In this document: positions 6,927 through 9,641 of the stretch, piece after piece
Position numbering within the stretch: the stretch's first letter is position 1
Layout of the letters: the number at the start of each line of letters is the position of its first letter
NCBI GenBank assembly: GCA_934667795.1
Contig: CAKUMP010000075.1
Span: forward strand, 1 to 9,641
DNA from: an uncultured Chthoniobacterales bacterium
Lineage (GTDB): Bacteria > Verrucomicrobiota > Verrucomicrobiia > Chthoniobacterales > CAKUMP01
DNA length: 9,641 nt
Reading direction: 5' to 3'
The notes under the pieces: model-generated
The model's input: the letters and a program-made list of their open reading frames with translations, nothing else
What the model was told of the DNA's origin: nothing
Database searches by the model: none
Made by a program: the position numbers and the translations under genes

Positions 6927-8552
6927 ATGGGATTACCACAGCCGTTACCGGATGATCCGAAAAAATGGGAAGGATGGAGGCAATATAACTCCGAGAATCC
7001 TTATGAAAGATTGTGTCTGAATTTTGAAGAAAACCCGACACATGAAATGATTGAGGAAAACTGTCGCCAGCTTCTGATATGGTGGCAGAAGAAACTTCCT
7101 TTAAAGAACCAGCCAAGCAACCCAGTGGCTGCGATGCTGCGTTCCGGATTGGATGAAGCACCACGGTATTTGAGCCAGGCGCGGGCAGAATTATTAAATG
7201 AAGAATTAAGAAAAGAAGTAGATGCCAGGATTTTAGAAGAGCGGATGTTGAAAGCATGGGAAGAATTTCACAAGTTTTTGACATTTTCTTTAAGTGGCAG
7301 GGTATTATCCAGTGAGGATGAGCAACGGCTTCAAGAGTTTGGGGAGCGAAAACAACTGGACAGGGAGGAAGTTTATCAAAGGATTGAGGAAGAACTGGAA
7401 AAAGCGGGTGCCAAACGCGTAGGCCCGGTGGAAGCCGTTTCTCCAACCGTATCCACGCTAGAACAGTCCCCAGTACAAAAAAGTCCGTCCCCCAATAATC
7501 CGGAAGAAGAATTCTGGCGATTATTGAATTTGTCTGGTCTGACAGGAGATGAAATGACGGATGATCAACGGGATGCGTTGATCAACATGGCCGAAAACCT
7601 TGGAATTGCGGGTGGGCGTGCGGAGGATATTGTGGATGAATGGATTGAGGCGTCGGAAGAACTGGAAATGGGCGGGGGCGCGATTCCAGCAGAGCTTCCT
7701 TCGGTAAAACCCGTAGAAGCACCCGTGGTGAAAACGGTGACACCCGCTGTGAAAACATCTGCGATTTTCAGTACCCCTTTTCCGGATTTATCGCCGGAAG
7801 AAGAGCGTCATAAGTTCCCGTCATATAAAAGTCCACTTTATGGAACCATGCTTTTGATCCCCAGTGGGGAATTTGAAATGGGCAGTAACATGGGAATGGC
7901 AGCACCCAATGAACGGCCAGCGCATCGGGTGCGTATTACGCGATTTTATCTGGCGCAGGTCCCGGTGACCAACCGACTTTATGAGCAGTTTGACTCTTCT
8001 CATCGTGTGAAACGTCCTGGCTGGGCGGGAGATGACCATCCGGTCGTCTATGTGTCGAGTCTGGAAGCGATGGAATTCTGCAAATGGCTGAGCAAACGTG
8101 AGGGAAAGAAATTTCGTTTACCGACAGAAGCGGAATGGGAATATGCAGCGCGAGGAAAAGAGGGGTTGTTGTATCCCTGGGGGAATCATTTCCCGGTAGA
8201 AGCACTGGCAAATTTTGCAGATAAAAATACGCGTTTTGCCTGGAGTGATCCGCGAGTGGATGATGGGTTTGCCGAGGGTGCACCTGTGGGAAGTTATCCA
8301 CGTGGGGTGAGTCCTTTTGGGGTATTGGACATGGCGGGAAATGTATGGGAGTGGTGTTCGGATTACTATGAAAGTTATCGATCAAGTGAGCAGACTAATC
8401 CCAAAGGACCAGCTCGCGGAAGTCAGCGGATCTATCGAGGAGGAAGCTGGCGCTCCAAAAGCAGTTCGCTCAGAAGCGTCTCAAGAGGAATGAATATCCC
8501 TACCTATTCTTATCAGGACGTAGGATTCAGAATCGCACAGGAATGTGAATAA
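6927..8552 (+). CDS. J-like region, tandem helical modules and C-terminal FGE-sulfatase fold (non-catalytic)
   Basis: The product has 541 residues and no signal peptide or membrane segment. Residues 24-105 resemble a degenerate J-type region (NPYERLCLNFEENPTHEMIEEN followed by ARAELLNEELRKEVDARI), but no HPD motif is present. Two copies of a ~50-residue helical module follow, at 112-161 and 194-243. A Pro/Val/Lys linker (251-285) leads to an FGE-sulfatase/SUMF1 domain (306-538). This has the family motifs IPSGEFEMGS, VTNRLYEQF, FRLPTEAEWEYAARG, YPWGN, DMAGNVWEWCSDYY, YRGGSW and DVGFR. The copper-binding cysteines of true formylglycine-generating enzymes are replaced (Ser510 and Leu515 by my alignment), so sulfatase activation is unlikely and a binding or recognition role more plausible. 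The gene begins 28 bases after the Hsp70-like gene. Its start is fixed by an in-frame stop at 6918; AGGA lies only two bases before the ATG. A role as Hsp70 cofactor or substrate adaptor is inferred from context. Confidence 0.85.
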   Translation: MGLPQPLPDDPKKWEGWRQYNSENPYERLCLNFEENPTHEMIEENCRQLLIWWQKKLPLKNQPSNPVAAMLRSGLDEAPRYLSQARAELLNEELRKEVDARILEERMLKAWEEFHKFLTFSLSGRVLSSEDEQRLQEFGERKQLDREEVYQRIEEELEKAGAKRVGPVEAVSPTVSTLEQSPVQKSPSPNNPEEEFWRLLNLSGLTGDEMTDDQRDALINMAENLGIAGGRAEDIVDEWIEASEELEMGGGAIPAELPSVKPVEAPVVKTVTPAVKTSAIFSTPFPDLSPEEERHKFPSYKSPLYGTMLLIPSGEFEMGSNMGMAAPNERPAHRVRITRFYLAQVPVTNRLYEQFDSSHRVKRPGWAGDDHPVVYVSSLEAMEFCKWLSKREGKKFRLPTEAEWEYAARGKEGLLYPWGNHFPVEALANFADKNTRFAWSDPRVDDGFAEGAPVGSYPRGVSPFGVLDMAGNVWEWCSDYYESYRSSEQTNPKGPARGSQRIYRGGSWRSKSSSLRSVSRGMNIPTYSYQDVGFRIAQECE

Positions 8553-8590
8553 CCGGCAGGTTGAAGAAAAGTAGCTGCAGGAGAAAATAC

Positions 8591-8664
8591 TGGCTGCCTC
8601 GCAAGGACTCGAACCTTGACAAAATGATCCAGAATCATTTGTGCTACCATTACACCACGAGGCA
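8591..8664 (-). tRNA. tRNA-Gln (anticodon CUG), 3' CCA encoded
   Basis: Read on the minus strand from 8664, the sequence folds into a complete cloverleaf. The acceptor stem TGCCTCG/CGAGGCA has seven pairs, the D-stem is GTGT/GCAC with an AATGGTA loop, and the T-arm is CAAGG-TTCGAGT-CCTTG. The anticodon stem AATGA/TCATT encloses TTCTGGA, giving anticodon CTG (complement at 8630-8632). The discriminator is G (8594) and the genome encodes CCA (8591-8593). The U1-A72 pair and G73 are identity features of bacterial tRNA-Gln, which supports the call. The gene converges on the J-like/FGE gene, with 38 bases between the ends. I see no clear terminator after it on the minus strand. Confidence 0.95.
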
Positions 8665-8870
8665 AGATATTTTTCTGAATCCCAATCACTTACAAAAGTT
8701 TGTCCTGTGACATCCTTTTATGCAAGCGGCATTCATTGTTGGGAATATGGGGAAATTTTCCTCCCCTGGCAAGGGAAAACTTTCATTATAACAGGGATTT
8801 ATAAGGAAATGCTCTTTAAAACACGAATTTGAGTTGAAATAATTTTTATGACACTCTAAAATAAAGAATT
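8665..8870. other. Intergenic region between the divergent tRNA-Gln and the cysteine-rich lipoprotein gene
   Basis: No gene is supported here. On the minus strand a weak promoter for the tRNA may be present: TTGTAA, then AAATAT after 17 bases, close to 8665. On the plus strand a stretch at 8749-8779 can form alternative short hairpins, GGGGA/TCCCC or TTTTCC/GGAAAA, which exclude each other because they share bases 8756-8761. Neither is followed by a T-run. The only convincing element is the lipoprotein promoter at the right end, listed separately. Confidence 0.5.
8834..8862 (+). promoter_or_regulatory. Sigma70-type promoter for the cysteine-rich lipoprotein gene
   Basis: TTGAAA (8834-8839) and TAAAAT (8857-8862) are separated by exactly 17 bases, and each matches the consensus hexamer at five of six or four of six positions. 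The usual start point 6-8 bases after the -10 would fall at about 8868-8871, on or just before the ATG at 8871. The transcript would then have almost no 5' leader. Confidence 0.65.
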
Positions 8871-9086
8871 ATGACAAAGTTACTCAAGTTCGGAATGGTG
8901 CTGGTAGCCAGTGCGGGATTATTTACTGGTTGTGCAACGACAACAGGGACAACCGGGAAATGTCCATTAGGAAGTAAGCCCCAGGCATGTTGTAAAGCCG
9001 ATAAAAAAGAGTGCAAAAAAGAAAATTGTCCGAAAACAGGAAAAGCGGACAAATCATGTTGCGCTAAAGGTGCTCAGAAAAAATAA
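8871..9086 (+). CDS. Small cysteine-rich lipoprotein, function unknown
   Basis: The 71-residue product starts with a lipoprotein signal peptide: Lys3 and Lys6, a hydrophobic core to Leu17, and the lipobox-like FTGC ending at Cys21. The residue at -3 is Phe rather than the usual Leu. The mature part is about 50 residues and contains seven more cysteines (31, 40, 41, 48, 53, 63, 64), including two CC pairs, among many lysines and few hydrophobic residues. Such a chain would not fold around a normal core. It suggests metal binding (metallothionein-like) or disulfide cross-linking on the periplasmic side of a membrane, which is inference only; I recognise no family. There is no good Shine-Dalgarno before the ATG, but a strong promoter ends eight bases before it and an intrinsic terminator follows. 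It is therefore a single-gene transcription unit, which supports its being a real gene. Confidence 0.82.
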   Translation: MTKLLKFGMVLVASAGLFTGCATTTGTTGKCPLGSKPQACCKADKKECKKENCPKTGKADKSCCAKGAQKK

Positions 9087-9125
9087 AGAGCCGACAACAA
9101 ACGTAAAAGAAACAAGAATTTTATA

Positions 9126-9151
9126 AAACAGAAATAGAAATTTTTCTGTTT
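9126..9151 (+). other. AT-rich inverted repeat between lipoprotein gene and terminator
   Basis: AAACAGAAA and TTTCTGTTT form a 9-base-pair stem around an eight-base loop. It begins 39 bases after the lipoprotein stop and comes just before the strong terminator. No T-run follows, so it may protect the 3' end of the transcript or be an upstream part of a two-hairpin terminator. Confidence 0.4.
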
Positions 9152-9165
9152 CTGCGCTTGAAAGG

Positions 9166-9204
9166 ATGGTGTCAGTTTTCTAAAGAAGCTGACACCATTT
9201 TTTT
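9166..9204 (+). terminator. Strong intrinsic terminator
   Basis: ATGGTGTCAG (9166-9175) pairs perfectly with CTGACACCAT (9189-9198) over ten bases. The 13-base interior can pair further (TTTC with GAAG). Seven T residues follow (9198-9204). It ends the lipoprotein transcript and lies only 27 bases before the aat start. The minus strand lacks a T-run on the other side, so it works on the plus strand only. Confidence 0.92.
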
Positions 9205-9231
9205 GATATCAGCTATGGTGAGGGCAAGGAC

Positions 9232-9641
9232 GTGATATTAGAGCCACAATTTTTGTTAAGAGCCTATGCGGAAGGGATCTTCCCGATGGCAGAAGAAGAC
9301 GGGAGGATTTCCTGGTACTCTCCGGATCCCCGAGGCGTTATTCCCTTGGATAATCGGTTTCATATTCCGCATGGATTTAAGCGGGTATGGCGGAAGCGGG
9401 ATTTCAGGATTACGAGCAATGTGGCATTTGCGGAAGTCATGAAAGGATGTGCGAGCAGGGAAGAAACGTGGATTGATGAAACGATTTTTGAAACCTATTG
9501 TGCATTGCATGAAATCGGGTGGGCGCATTCGGTGGAAGTCTGGTATGAAGGGGAACTGGTGGGGGGATTATACGGGGTGGCGTTAGGGGCGGCTTTTTTT
9601 GGAGAATCGATGTTTCACCAAAAAAACGATGCCTCGAAGGT
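9232..9641 (+). CDS. aat: Leucyl/phenylalanyl-tRNA--protein transferase (3' end outside window)
   Basis: Aat transfers Leu or Phe from tRNA to the N-terminus of proteins that begin with Arg or Lys, marking them for ClpS/ClpAP degradation in the N-degron pathway. The 136 visible residues follow the E. coli protein closely. They include LLRAYAEGIFPM, ISWYSPDPRGVIPLD, a VMKGCASREETWI stretch, LHEIGWAHSVEVW, GELVGGLYGVALGAAFFGESMF and then NDASK, where the window stops. The first codon is GTG at 9232 (VILEPQFLLRAY). Upstream in-frame sequence holds no ATG, and GAGGG lies seven bases before. The N-terminus is about 30 residues shorter than in E. coli, so the N-terminal extension is reduced. A strong terminator ends 27 bases before the start codon, so transcription must begin close by or depend on read-through. 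Confidence 0.95.
   Translation, partial: MILEPQFLLRAYAEGIFPMAEEDGRISWYSPDPRGVIPLDNRFHIPHGFKRVWRKRDFRITSNVAFAEVMKGCASREETWIDETIFETYCALHEIGWAHSVEVWYEGELVGGLYGVALGAAFFGESMFHQKNDASK

Noticed and set aside
6886..7446. 186-residue antisense frame opposite the J-like/FGE gene
   Set aside because: Shadow of a purine-rich coding strand; no motif, no ribosome site and no promoter seen.
8430..8540. FGE-fold C-terminus as variable region of a diversity-generating retroelement
   Set aside because: No reverse transcriptase, template repeat or AAY-rich codon pattern is visible in the window.
8591..8664. tRNA-Gln 3' end as integration site of a mobile element
   Set aside because: No integrase gene and no second copy of the tRNA 3' end is seen in the window.
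8641..8832. 63-residue plus-strand frame after the J-like/FGE gene
   Set aside because: It begins inside the tRNA-Gln gene on the opposite strand and has no ribosome site or recognisable features.

Overview
The window is a gene-dense bacterial stretch of moderate GC. Almost everything is on the plus strand; one tRNA lies on the minus strand. No mobile element, CRISPR array, integrase or phage gene is visible. I cannot name the organism. The GluTR without its C-terminal dimerisation region, the SUMT-HemD fusion, and the planctomycete-style J-like region joined to an FGE-sulfatase fold suggest a member of the PVC group (Lentisphaerae, Verrucomicrobia, Planctomycetes, Chlamydiae) or a similar Gram-negative lineage. 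This is inference from protein style only.

Region 1 (1-4320) is a tetrapyrrole operon. It opens with the 3' part of a HemX/CcsA-like membrane protein, which runs directly into hemA (glutamyl-tRNA reductase). Then come hemC (hydroxymethylbilane synthase) and a fusion of uroporphyrinogen-III methyltransferase with uroporphyrinogen-III synthase. Gaps are 5, 43 and 4 bases, so the genes are probably co-transcribed. Together they take glutamyl-tRNA towards glutamate-1-semialdehyde, porphobilinogen to hydroxymethylbilane, and that on to uroporphyrinogen III and precorrin-2. hemL and hemB are not in the window.

Region 2 (4321-8552) is the most unusual part. After a 121-base gap with a very strong but apparently unused Shine-Dalgarno-like stretch come three tightly spaced genes. 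They encode a divergent GrpE with an acidic tail, a short DnaK/Hsp70 with no helical lid and a rewritten interdomain linker, and a protein with three kinds of part. That third protein has an N-terminal J-like region without an HPD motif, two copies of a ~50-residue helical module, and a C-terminal FGE-sulfatase fold that has lost both catalytic cysteines. I read this as a dedicated accessory Hsp70 machine (exchange factor, ATPase, cofactor or substrate-recognition protein), not the housekeeping DnaK system. The window's best candidate for an undescribed system is here.

Region 3 (8553-9641) holds a tRNA-Gln(CUG) with encoded CCA on the minus strand. It is followed by a small cysteine-rich lipoprotein gene whose sigma70-type promoter is so close to the ATG that the mRNA may be leaderless, then a strong intrinsic terminator. 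The window ends inside aat (leucyl/phenylalanyl-tRNA--protein transferase), which starts with GTG.
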